Virus record (IMG/VR): IMGVR_UViG_3300042887_000193
Coordinates: 1 to 29,678 of that record
Length of the DNA: 29,678 bases
Reading direction: 5' to 3' (one strand)
Origin: a virus
The notes under the pieces were generated by a model, which was given only the letters and a program-made list of their open reading frames with translations, was not told where the DNA came from and did not search any database. Both the position numbers and the translations under genes were made by a program. Within the stretch, counting starts at the first letter, position 1. Each line of letters opens with the position of its first letter. This document shows, piece after piece, positions 13,741 to 21,795 of the stretch.

Positions 13741-14643
13741 ATGTCATCAACGATGCTCCAACTAGTTCAACAGACCACTAGCGAACTAAACCTTGCTATC
13801 CCCACTTATGTGGCGGGTAATACAAATCAAGATGTTCAACAGGTTCTAGCCTTAATGAATCGTGTTGGCTATGACTTGGTAAAAGAATACGATTGGCAAG
13901 CATTACAGTTGGAGTATCGGTTTTACACCACAGCAATTACCACGACCTGCGATACGATTAACAACACATACGATTTATTGAATGTTGGTAATGTCACAGG
14001 TCTAAACAATAATTACTCGGTAGTCGGTACAAGTGTTCCACAAGATACTTATGTAGAAAGCGTAGCAGGGTCTATCGTAACTGTTAGCCAGCTATCATCG
14101 GCTACTAGCGTAGGTGGAACTGTTACCTTCTCACAAACCAAGTACCCCCTACCAAATGACTTTGAAACCATTACGGATAATACCCATTGGGACAAAACAA
14201 AGCATTGGCAGATGCTTGGGCCTGAAGATGCACAGCAATGGCAATGGCTAAAGTCAGGTTATATCTCAACAGGCCCACGCATTAGGTGGCGTATTCTAGG
14301 CGATAAGTTTCAAATTTGGCCACCATACAACACCCAAGAGTATTTAGGCTTTGAGTACCGTTCTAAAGGATGGGCTAGAAGTGTCACCGATCAAGTAAAA
14401 AACAGCTTTACTGTAGACACCGATACCACGGTGCTTGATGATACGGTCTTAGTTTTAGGTACAAAACTTAAATATTTCCAAATCAAAGGGTTTGATACTA
14501 CTGCCCTACAAGCTGATTATTACCGCTATTTGAATGTTGCTAAAGCCAACGACAAAGGCTCTGCTACCTTATCGTTTGCACCATACCCAAGCAAAGTTTT
14601 AATTGGTTACGCTAACATTCCTGATACTGGCTACGGGTCATAA
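13741..14643 (+). CDS. Head-to-tail adaptor-like protein with inserted beta module
   Basis: This 300-residue protein begins with helices (MLQLVQQTTSELNLAIPTYV, then NQDVQQVLALMNRVGYDLVK and EYDWQALQLEYRF). This pattern is shared by phage adaptor/tail-tubular-A-like proteins that dock on the portal. The remaining core (NDFETITDNTHWD, GPRIRWRILGDKFQIWPP, LGFEYRSKGWA) continues the same fold. Residues about 63-133 are a Thr/Val/Ser-rich beta insertion (GTSVPQDTYVESVAGS) that resembles a segment in the fibre gene at 6195-8585; without it the protein would be about 230 residues, the usual size. The assignment to the P22 gp4/T7 gp11 functional class is inferred from position and pattern. Confidence 0.7.
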   Translation: MSSTMLQLVQQTTSELNLAIPTYVAGNTNQDVQQVLALMNRVGYDLVKEYDWQALQLEYRFYTTAITTTCDTINNTYDLLNVGNVTGLNNNYSVVGTSVPQDTYVESVAGSIVTVSQLSSATSVGGTVTFSQTKYPLPNDFETITDNTHWDKTKHWQMLGPEDAQQWQWLKSGYISTGPRIRWRILGDKFQIWPPYNTQEYLGFEYRSKGWARSVTDQVKNSFTVDTDTTVLDDTVLVLGTKLKYFQIKGFDTTALQADYYRYLNVAKANDKGSATLSFAPYPSKVLIGYANIPDTGYGS

Positions 14644-16412
14644 TGGCGGTCGCTCAACAAAAAAGGGCAGTTACCGCTTCTCTACCATCCCCTATTGGGG
14701 GTTGGAACGCTAGGGATTCGCTTGCTGAAATGAACCCCTTAGATGCGGTTCAGATGGTTAACTTCTTTCCTACGCCTACGGATGTAACCCTTAGAAAAGG
14801 CTATACCAAGACCTCTACAGGCATTACTGGGGCGGTTTTATCTCTGATGAGTTACTCTAGCCCTACGACTACTAAGTTGTTTGCTGCGACCTCTACGATT
14901 ATTTACGATGCTAGTACCTCTACGGCTACCTCTAGTCTTACAGGTAACACCGATGGTAAGTGGATTCATTCCATGATTACTACTGCGGGTGGCTCGTTTA
15001 TGCCAGCCGTCAACGGGGCTGATCCGATGGTGGTTTATGACGGTACAAGATGGTCTAGAAGTGCTACAACAAACACCGCACAGACTATTTCGACCATTAC
15101 TAGGGGTGGAACGGGTAACCTAACAGCTACCCTAACGACTGCAAGTGCTCATAATCTTGTCACAGGTAACACCATAACAGTAGCAGGTGCAACCCCAAGC
15201 CAATTTAATGGAACTTACCGCATTACTGTAACGGGTGGATCAACCCTCACTTATACGATGGCTACTGCCCCAAGCGGTGATGCAACTGTTGTAGGCACTT
15301 ACACGATTAATTACTTTATTACAGGTCTAAATTCCAACACATTTGCCTATGTAAACCTGTTTAAAGAGCGTCTTTATTTTGTAGAAGAAAACTCCCTAAA
15401 TTTTTGGTATTTACCCGTAGATTCAATTAATGGGGCGGTTACCAAATTCCCCCTTGGTGGCATCTTTAAGAACGGTGGCTACCTGCAAGCAATGGGGACT
15501 TGGACTATTGACGCTGGATACGGGGTGGATGATTTAGCGGTATTTGTGACCAGTAACGGGGAAGTCGCTGTTTACAAGGGTTCTGACCCATCTGACCCGA
15601 ATGATTGGGCTTTGGTTGGTATTTGGAACATTGGACAAACTTTTGCCCGTAAATGCGTGTTTAAATATGGCGGTGACATCCTATTATTGACCCAACAAGG
15701 CTTAGTTCCCCTATCCGCAGGACTTCAATCCACCCGCTTAGACCCAAGAGTTAACATTACAGACAAGATTTTCTTTGCTATTAGCCAAGCAGCAGACCTA
15801 TATTCTGCTAATTTTGGCTGGCAGATTAACTACCTCGCCAAATACAATATGTTGCTTGTTAATATCCCCGTAACTGGCGGGTCAGAACAATATGTCATGC
15901 ACAACATCACAAAGTCATGGGCTAGGTTTACCAATATTTCAGCAAATTGTTGGGAACTTAGTGGTGACGATATGTATTTTGGTGGCAACGGCTTTGTAGC
16001 TCGTTTTTATGACTCATTTTCTGACGATACCAACAATATTAGTGGTTTTGTGCAACAAGCCTACTCGTATTTTGAAACTAGGGGGCAACAAAAACGCTTT
16101 ACTATGGTACGCCCTATCCTACAGACCGATAACGGCTTACCGACCGTTCTATGCGGTATTAGCACCGATTTTGATACAGTACCTTTAACTAGCCAAATAT
16201 CGTTTAACCCATCTACCCTTGATATTGGGGTTTGGGATGTATCAACATGGGATGACACTAACTGGGGTGGAAACTTAGTCGTTAGTAAGTTTTGGCAAGG
16301 CGTAACAGGTTTAGGTTATGCAGGATCAATTAGTATGAATGTTGCATCGCAAGGCATTGACTTTCATTGGGCAAGCACCGATTTTGTAATGGAACGAGGT
16401 GGAGTTATTTGA
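14643..16412 (+). CDS. Tail nozzle/stabilisation protein, P22 gp10-like
   Basis: This 589-residue beta-rich protein has an N-terminal signature (SLPSPIGGWNARDSLAEMNP, then DAVQMVNFFPTPTDVTLRKG) that is common to phage proteins related to P22 packaged-DNA stabilisation protein gp10, the counterpart of the T7 gp12 nozzle. It extends the tail below the adaptor and helps retain DNA. Repeated beta units (AFVTSNGEVAVYKGSDPSDP-like, IWNIGQTFARKCVFKYGGDI) suit a propeller-like core. Residues about 148-225 look like an inserted Ig-like module (AHNLVTGNTITVAGATPSQF). It overlaps the previous stop by one base. The functional assignment is good; the exact family is inferred. Confidence 0.8.
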   Translation: MAVAQQKRAVTASLPSPIGGWNARDSLAEMNPLDAVQMVNFFPTPTDVTLRKGYTKTSTGITGAVLSLMSYSSPTTTKLFAATSTIIYDASTSTATSSLTGNTDGKWIHSMITTAGGSFMPAVNGADPMVVYDGTRWSRSATTNTAQTISTITRGGTGNLTATLTTASAHNLVTGNTITVAGATPSQFNGTYRITVTGGSTLTYTMATAPSGDATVVGTYTINYFITGLNSNTFAYVNLFKERLYFVEENSLNFWYLPVDSINGAVTKFPLGGIFKNGGYLQAMGTWTIDAGYGVDDLAVFVTSNGEVAVYKGSDPSDPNDWALVGIWNIGQTFARKCVFKYGGDILLLTQQGLVPLSAGLQSTRLDPRVNITDKIFFAISQAADLYSANFGWQINYLAKYNMLLVNIPVTGGSEQYVMHNITKSWARFTNISANCWELSGDDMYFGGNGFVARFYDSFSDDTNNISGFVQQAYSYFETRGQQKRFTMVRPILQTDNGLPTVLCGISTDFDTVPLTSQISFNPSTLDIGVWDVSTWDDTNWGGNLVVSKFWQGVTGLGYAGSISMNVASQGIDFHWASTDFVMERGGVI

Positions 16413-16843
16413 GGACAGTTACGACTGATAATCAACGCTATTTAGGCGAATGGTTAGTCAGAATCCTTAACTTTCCCCTACCTGAAACCACCCAATGTAT
16501 CGGGCAGATGAAGGATGGTAATTTAGTAGCAGTAGCGGGATACACCAATTTTATGCCAAAGGCGTGTGAAATTCATATTGGTAGTGTTGGTGAGCATTGG
16601 GCTAGTAAAGATTTTATATGGGCGGTGTTTGATTACCCCTTTAATAAACTCGGTGTTAGCGTTATACTAGGTCAAATCTGTAAGGACAATGAAGATGCCT
16701 TACGATTAAACCGACACCTTGGTTTTAAAGTGGTAGCCGATATACCTGATGCCCACATGAGTGGTGATTTAGTGATTATGGCTATGAGAAAAGAGGAGTG
16801 TCGGTTTCTTAACATCCGATGCTCTCTAAACAAGGGAGAATAG
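16409..16843 (+). CDS. GNAT-family N-acetyltransferase
   Basis: A 144-residue acetyltransferase of the GNAT fold. Visible elements are a strand pair around CIGQMKDGNLVAVAGYTNFM, the acetyl-CoA-side core (FDYPFNKLGVSVILGQICKD) and the classic C-terminal motif NEDALRLNRHLGFKVVADIP. The GNAT 'N..A..LY...GF' signature appears as N..A..LNRHLGF. The best start is TTG 16409, giving a 4-base TTGA overlap with the nozzle gene and a GAGGTGGAG Shine-Dalgarno; a further upstream in-frame ATG lies inside the nozzle gene. GNATs of this sort occur among podovirus tail genes, and the substrate is unknown. It might modify a virion protein or a host factor. Confidence 0.85.
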   Translation: MRTVTTDNQRYLGEWLVRILNFPLPETTQCIGQMKDGNLVAVAGYTNFMPKACEIHIGSVGEHWASKDFIWAVFDYPFNKLGVSVILGQICKDNEDALRLNRHLGFKVVADIPDAHMSGDLVIMAMRKEECRFLNIRCSLNKGE

Positions 16844-16844
16844 T

Positions 16845-17687
16845 ATGGGTGGTGGTGGATTTTTAGGATTAGGGCCTGCTCCGAGTGCGCCTGCACCCCC
16901 TGATTACAGGGGTGCTGCACAAGAAACAGCGTCAGGTAATATTGATGCGGCACGGGTTGCTACTGCGGCTAATCGGGTTAATCAAATCACGCCATACGGC
17001 AGTCTTAAGTACGATATTACTGGTTCTGATCCTTATGGAAACCCTACTTATACCGCTACACAGTCGTTAAGTCCTGCCCAACAACAGCTTTTAGACTATC
17101 AAAACCAAGCTAGTATTGGATTGGGAAAACTTGCAGGTCAAGGTTTAGGGTATGTAGAAAATATGCTACAAACCCCGTTTGATACAAGCAAACTACCGAC
17201 CACAGGGTTTAATCCTAGCCAAAGCTATCAAGATGCGTATATGCAACGCCTTGCCCCACAGTTACAACAAGGGCGTGAACAGGTACAACAACGATTGGCT
17301 AACCAAGGTATTGATATTGGCTCTGAGGCGTATAACCGAGCCATGATGCAACAAGCCCAGCGTGAGAATGACCTTCTCTTAGGGGCAACTACCCAAGGCT
17401 TTGGTGTTGGTCAACAAGCCCGTCAGTCTGCCTTACAAGAACAAGCCTACCTGAGAAACGAACCTTTAAACACCCTATCTGCGGTGCGTACAGGCGCACA
17501 GGTACAAGGCCCACAATTTGTTAATTCATACAACCAAGCAACAACGCAAGGCCCTGATATATTAGGTGCATCACAGATGGGATACAACGCCCAAATGGGT
17601 GACTTTAACGCTAAACAAGCCGCCCAAGCTAACCTTAATCAAGGTTTATTTAGCTTGGCTGGTGCAGGAATGGGCAAATATGGATAA
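16845..17687 (+). CDS. Probable internal virion or ejection protein
   Basis: This 280-residue protein has a Gly/Pro-rich N-terminus (MGGGGFLGLGPAPSAPAPPD) and then long Gln/Ala-rich helical stretches. A middle signature reads ITPYGSLKYDITGSDPYGNP, followed by TATQSLSPAQQQLLDYQNQA. Such Gln/Ala-rich proteins with an 'NQ.TPYGSL.Y' block are common in podovirus virion gene clusters between nozzle and fibre genes. There they are thought to be ejected with the DNA or to build the injection channel. No lytic domain is seen. The Shine-Dalgarno AAGGGAGAA precedes the ATG. The role is inferred from pattern and context. Confidence 0.7.
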   Translation: MGGGGFLGLGPAPSAPAPPDYRGAAQETASGNIDAARVATAANRVNQITPYGSLKYDITGSDPYGNPTYTATQSLSPAQQQLLDYQNQASIGLGKLAGQGLGYVENMLQTPFDTSKLPTTGFNPSQSYQDAYMQRLAPQLQQGREQVQQRLANQGIDIGSEAYNRAMMQQAQRENDLLLGATTQGFGVGQQARQSALQEQAYLRNEPLNTLSAVRTGAQVQGPQFVNSYNQATTQGPDILGASQMGYNAQMGDFNAKQAAQANLNQGLFSLAGAGMGKYG

Positions 17688-17691
17688 AGCA

Positions 17692-17709
17692 ATAAAACAA
17701 GTGTTTTAT
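17692..17709. repeat. Perfect 18-base inverted repeat in an intergenic gap
   Basis: ATAAAACA (17692-17699) and TGTTTTAT (17702-17709) are exact reverse complements separated by AG. The palindrome lies four bases after the stop of the 280-residue gene, in the 54-base gap before the gene at 17742. As RNA it could form a weak AT-rich hairpin; as DNA it could be an operator-like site. The remaining gap (TATATAGTT and onward) shows no convincing -35, and no strong Shine-Dalgarno precedes the next ATG. Confidence 0.5.
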
Positions 17710-17741
17710 ATAGTTAAAACCCTAAATTACGGACTATTACC

Positions 17742-18074
17742 ATGAACCCATACATTTTGCAGATGCCCCAAACCCAAGAATTAGGTGGGTTAAATCCTGT
17801 GTATCAAAACATAGCCGCCCAACAAGCTATGCAACAACAGGCTTTACAACAAGGTATGGGCTTGACTAATCAAGCGGGTATGACCGTTGATGGCAAACAA
17901 GCTGGGGCTGGTTACAGCCAACTAGCTATGGCTAATGCCTTACGCAAACAACAAGAACAACAAAACATGAATATGGCTAATGCAGAAATGTCAGCATTTA
18001 ATCAAAGACCTGCACAAAACTATTATTCTGCTGGCATGAACCCGATGGACATTCCAAGCGATATGGATTATTGA
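17742..18074 (+). CDS. Small Gln/Met/Asn-rich virion-type protein
   Basis: A 110-residue, low-complexity protein begins MNPYILQMPQTQELGGLNPV, with QQAMQQQALQQGMG and KQQEQQNMNMANAEM stretches, and ends GMNPMDIPSDMDY. No domain is recognised. Composition resembles the two Gln-rich proteins around it, and it sits between them in the internal-virion cluster, so it may be a small ejected or assembly protein; this is inference. The next gene begins two bases after its stop. Confidence 0.6.
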   Translation: MNPYILQMPQTQELGGLNPVYQNIAAQQAMQQQALQQGMGLTNQAGMTVDGKQAGAGYSQLAMANALRKQQEQQNMNMANAEMSAFNQRPAQNYYSAGMNPMDIPSDMDY

Positions 18075-18075
18075 T

Positions 18076-19479
18076 ATGGCTCAACAAGTACCCATGATAA
18101 ATGTAGGCGGTAGTAATCTACCCCCTGAAATAATGCAACAACAGCAGGCGTTAAACCGCCAACAGCAGATGGCTCAGTTGCTTATGCAACAGGGTCAATC
18201 TATGCCGTCAGGACAGATGGTAAGTGGGCGTTATGTTGCACCTAGTTTCTTTCAGTACGCAGCACCTTTATTCCAAACCTATGCGGGTAAGAGCCTTGCA
18301 AGAGAAAGTGATGCAGAAGCCGTTAAATTAGCTGAAAAATTGCGTGAGCAAGGTAAGTTAGAAACACAAAGATTAATGAATGTTTTTGGTGGCAGACCTG
18401 CAATTGCAGGAACTCCTGATATACCTACTGAAACTTATGAAACAGTTAAGGGAACTCCTGCTCAATCAGCAATAGCAGCTAATCCAAAATTAGCATTTGC
18501 AGAAGCAATAAATATGCAATCTCCACAAGCTAGAGCGTTGTTGCCATTTTTGGCAGCAGAAGCATTTAAACAGCCAAAATATAAAGAAGTTACTCAATAT
18601 AACGAACAAACGGGTAACACCGAAAATTATCGTTATGACGAAAATTCGCCTAATCCAAGAAGCACTTTGCAGTTTATTGGTATATCTAAACCAGCACTTT
18701 CAATGAGTGACAGAATTACTTTTGGTGATAAAGGCATTCCAATACCAAGTAATCTTGGTGGCGGTAGCCCTGTTGTTAGTAATGTTCCTGATGGTAGTGT
18801 TCCTGCTGGTGGTCAAGTAAACCTAGCACAACCTGTTGTTAAACCTGCTACAAATGCTTCATCAAATGATTTAATTAAAACATATGGCTATGATCCATTT
18901 AAACTTCCTGCAATGCCACCACAACCAAGCGGTGAAGCGGCAAGAGATTGGAAAAAGAACGCTTACAAGCCATTAGAAGGTACTGCTGGTCAAAAGGTTG
19001 ACGGTGCAAAGATGTACTACAACTCGCTTGAGAAGTACAACAATTATGTTTCTACTTTGACTGCCGCTGATTTAGCAAACCCAAGTGTAAGATCAAGATT
19101 AAATTCTTTATACGCTACAGCTAAATTGACAGGTAAAGAAGCCAATAACTTAGGTGTATTGAACGGTGGTGACGAGCGTATCTTGGAAGAAGTGTTGCCT
19201 AACTACAAAGATATTACAGTAACTAAGCGAAACCTTGATCGAATTGTTCAAGATCAAAAAGAATTTGCTAGTGGAATTATTGTTGAAGCGTATGGAACAC
19301 AACAAAAAGTCGTTCCCGAAAATATGCGTAAATTCGTTGTTGTTCCAAGGACGCAAGATGTAAAAGCAGATACTTCAGCTAAAAATGCACCCGTTCAACG
19401 GGCTGTATTAAACAATCAACAGATTGAAACTCGCAACGGTAAATGGGTATATTCGGCAACTGGAAAGGCAGTCGAATAA
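18076..19479 (+). CDS. Probable internal virion or ejection protein
   Basis: This 467-residue protein has a Gln/Met-rich N-terminus (IMQQQQALNRQQQMAQLLMQ), then GRYVAPSFFQYAAPLFQTYA, a charged helix and a Pro/Gly/Asn-rich linker (about 210-275). The C-terminal half is helical (KMYYNSLEKYNNYVSTLTAA, NLDRIVQDQKEFASGII). No lysozyme or transglycosylase motif is visible. Sequence between about 18370 and 18900 is more AT-rich than that on either side. Its stop overlaps the ATG of the next gene by one base (TAATG). Size, composition and location suit an ejection protein; the role is inferred. Confidence 0.65.
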   Translation: MAQQVPMINVGGSNLPPEIMQQQQALNRQQQMAQLLMQQGQSMPSGQMVSGRYVAPSFFQYAAPLFQTYAGKSLARESDAEAVKLAEKLREQGKLETQRLMNVFGGRPAIAGTPDIPTETYETVKGTPAQSAIAANPKLAFAEAINMQSPQARALLPFLAAEAFKQPKYKEVTQYNEQTGNTENYRYDENSPNPRSTLQFIGISKPALSMSDRITFGDKGIPIPSNLGGGSPVVSNVPDGSVPAGGQVNLAQPVVKPATNASSNDLIKTYGYDPFKLPAMPPQPSGEAARDWKKNAYKPLEGTAGQKVDGAKMYYNSLEKYNNYVSTLTAADLANPSVRSRLNSLYATAKLTGKEANNLGVLNGGDERILEEVLPNYKDITVTKRNLDRIVQDQKEFASGIIVEAYGTQQKVVPENMRKFVVVPRTQDVKADTSAKNAPVQRAVLNNQQIETRNGKWVYSATGKAVE

Positions 19480-21071
19480 TGGATAATCTGATCCCATTAC
19501 CTAAAGGTGCTGTAGCAATTGATACTGGCATTCCTTTGCCACAAGGTGCTGTACCAATAAACGAAACAGCTTACGATCGTTTTATTAGCAATATAAAACT
19601 TCCTAAAATGGATGGCAATAGGGTTGTTGGCCCAATGCTTGCCGCTGGTACTGGCGAACTAATTAAAGGTGCTGGAGCATTGACTGAGTTAGCTTTTCCT
19701 GAAACTGGTCGTAACATAGCCCGTCTTGGCGATAGGATTACTAGCCAAGTTAAAGAACAATACCCAGTATCAGGTACTACTGGTCAAATTGGTTCGTATG
19801 TATTGCCATTTGGTGCGGCACAAAAGGCATTAAATACCGTTGCACAAGTCCCACAAGTAGCCAAAACACTTGGCATGATTCCTAGTTTTGCTAGGGCTAC
19901 AGGACAACAGACGGCTATTGGTGGTGCTACTGGGTACGCATTAACTCCAAATATTGAAAACCGTGAAAATGCGGCATTGTTTGGTGCGGCAACTGGGCCA
20001 GTAGGTGAGTTAATAAAACCAGTCGCACAAGGCGTAGGGTATCTTGGAAAACAAATATTAGGTTTATCTACAGGTGCAGGTGGCGATGCTGTTGGCGAAG
20101 CATTTAAAGCTGGAGCAACTAAAAACCCACAGTTTTTAGCAAACTTGCGTGGAGATGTACCTGCAAGCGATATATTAGAAGCCGCACAAAGTGGCTTGCA
20201 AACTCTTAAAAATCAGCGTAGACAGGCTTACGAGCAGGGCATTCAGACAACCAACAAAAACCAAGTGTTTTTAAACTTTAAGCCAATTGAAACTACATTT
20301 CAGGATACGCTTAAAGGTTTGACTGTTAAGGGTGTTGGCGGTGTAACAGCATCAAGGGTAGGCGAAAAGACTTTGCGAGAAATTGACGAGATTAAGTCTG
20401 TAGTTGGTGAATGGAAAAGCAAGCCTGAACTGCACACGGCAGAAGGCTTAGATGCGTTAAAACGCAGGATTGATGACCTGTACGACAATAATATGTCTAA
20501 AGAAGCCAAGTCGGTTCTTACTCAGACTAGGAATCAAGTTAAAAACACCATTGTTAAACAAGACCCAAATTACGCAAAAACAATGCGTGATTACGAACAA
20601 TCTTTAGGCCTTGAGCGTGAACTTGAAACAGCGTTAGGTTTGGGCGATAGAACATCAATTGATTCCGCTATTCGCAAGTTACAGTCTTTAACCCGTAATA
20701 ACGCCAATACTAGCTACCAATATCGCCAACAATTAGCTGATACTTTAAGAAAAGAAGCTGGTGTAGATTTAATGCCAGCATTATCAGGCCAAGCCTTGAG
20801 CAGCGTAACCCCAAGAGGTCTACAAAAGTTACTGCCAAGTTTTACGGCAGGAAGTGCTGTAACAGGGGCATTAAATCTTGGTTTGGAAGGTCTATTGCCA
20901 TTGGCTACACTTCCATTGCAAAGCCCTAGATTGGTAGGCGAAGGCGCATATTTGGCGGGCAAAGCATCAAAACCTGTTCTTGATCTTGCTAACTCAGGAA
21001 CACCTGAACAGCGAAGAATAGCAAAATTATTAATGATGAAAGCCGCACAAGAGGGAACAACAAATGAGTAG
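19479..21071 (+). CDS. Probable internal virion protein with hydrophobic stretches
   Basis: A 530-residue protein starts MDNLIPLPKGAVAIDTGIPL with a short imperfect duplication (IPLPKGAVAI / IPLPQGAVPI). Gly/Ala-rich, moderately hydrophobic stretches follow near residues 45-165, which could insert into a membrane. A long helical region follows (LKNQRRQAYEQGIQTT, LDALKRRIDDLYDNNMSKEA, TMRDYEQSLGLERELETALG), then another hydrophobic Leu/Gly-rich stretch near 450-480. This alternation is typical of ejected podovirus proteins that form a trans-envelope channel. An in-frame ATG 36 bases upstream lies within the preceding gene; the start at 19479 is preferred because of the TAATG overlap. There is no lytic domain. 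Confidence 0.7.
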   Translation: MDNLIPLPKGAVAIDTGIPLPQGAVPINETAYDRFISNIKLPKMDGNRVVGPMLAAGTGELIKGAGALTELAFPETGRNIARLGDRITSQVKEQYPVSGTTGQIGSYVLPFGAAQKALNTVAQVPQVAKTLGMIPSFARATGQQTAIGGATGYALTPNIENRENAALFGAATGPVGELIKPVAQGVGYLGKQILGLSTGAGGDAVGEAFKAGATKNPQFLANLRGDVPASDILEAAQSGLQTLKNQRRQAYEQGIQTTNKNQVFLNFKPIETTFQDTLKGLTVKGVGGVTASRVGEKTLREIDEIKSVVGEWKSKPELHTAEGLDALKRRIDDLYDNNMSKEAKSVLTQTRNQVKNTIVKQDPNYAKTMRDYEQSLGLERELETALGLGDRTSIDSAIRKLQSLTRNNANTSYQYRQQLADTLRKEAGVDLMPALSGQALSSVTPRGLQKLLPSFTAGSAVTGALNLGLEGLLPLATLPLQSPRLVGEGAYLAGKASKPVLDLANSGTPEQRRIAKLLMMKAAQEGTTNE

Positions 21072-21795
21072 AAACGGATCGGGTACATATTCTCTACCTG
21101 CTGGAAACCCAGTAGTAACAGGCACAACCATTGCAAGTACATGGGCTAATAACACACTTAGTGATATAGCTTCTGCTTTGACTGATTCTGTTGCGGCAGA
21201 TGGTCAAACCGCAATGATAGGTAACTTAAATTTAAACAGTAACAAAATTGTTAACTTAGCTACCCCTACTTTATCAACCGATGCAGTAACTAAAGCATAT
21301 GCAGACGCTTTAGTAAGTGGTGGTACAGGTTCGTTTACGACCTTAACGGTTACAGGTACGACAACCCTTGCTACATCCTTAACAGGGGTCTTAAAAGGTA
21401 CTTCAGGCGTTGTTGCTGTAGCCACCGCAGGTACAGAGTATGTAGCCCCCGCAACCGCTACAAACTTTACTGCTCAACAATACTTTGGTAATGTAGCTTT
21501 AACCGATGCCGCTACGATTGCATGGGCGGCTAATACTGCCCAAGTCGCTACCTTTACCTTTGTATCAAATAACAGAACAATGGGTGCTCCTACAGGATTA
21601 GTAAACGGGGCTTATTATGGTCTAGCCGTTATTCAAAACGCAGGGTCAAATACCCTAACTTGGAACGCAGTATTTAAGTGGGCGGGTGGAACTGCGCCTA
21701 CCTTATCAACAGGTGCTAGTGCTAAAGACTATTTTGTATTCCGCTCTGATGGTACAAACCTATACGAGCAAGGTAGAAGTTTGGGGGTTGCATGA
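21064..21795 (+). CDS. Tail fibre, short
   Basis: A 243-residue fibre protein has the N-terminus MSRNGSGTYSLPAGNPVVTG, a signature common to phage tail fibres. GNLNLNSNKIVNLATPTLST and DAVTKAYADALVSGGTG follow, the 'N.I.NLA.PT...DA..K.Y.D' repeat typical of trimeric fibre shafts. The C-terminal domain (about 140-243, containing TIAWAANTAQVATFTFVSNN and VFRSDGTNLYEQGRS) is a beta domain found at the ends of such fibres. It overlaps the preceding gene by eight bases and the next by four (ATGA). It probably acts with the large adhesin downstream. Confidence 0.85.
   Translation: MSRNGSGTYSLPAGNPVVTGTTIASTWANNTLSDIASALTDSVAADGQTAMIGNLNLNSNKIVNLATPTLSTDAVTKAYADALVSGGTGSFTTLTVTGTTTLATSLTGVLKGTSGVVAVATAGTEYVAPATATNFTAQQYFGNVALTDAATIAWAANTAQVATFTFVSNNRTMGAPTGLVNGAYYGLAVIQNAGSNTLTWNAVFKWAGGTAPTLSTGASAKDYFVFRSDGTNLYEQGRSLGVA

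Noticed and set aside
19443-19478. Upstream ATG for the 530-residue internal virion protein
   Set aside because: It lies in the coding end of the previous gene; the TAATG overlap at 19479 is the better start.
20714-21142. 142-codon minus-strand open frame at the end of the internal virion gene
   Set aside because: Antisense to two supported genes, without a ribosome binding site or known domain.
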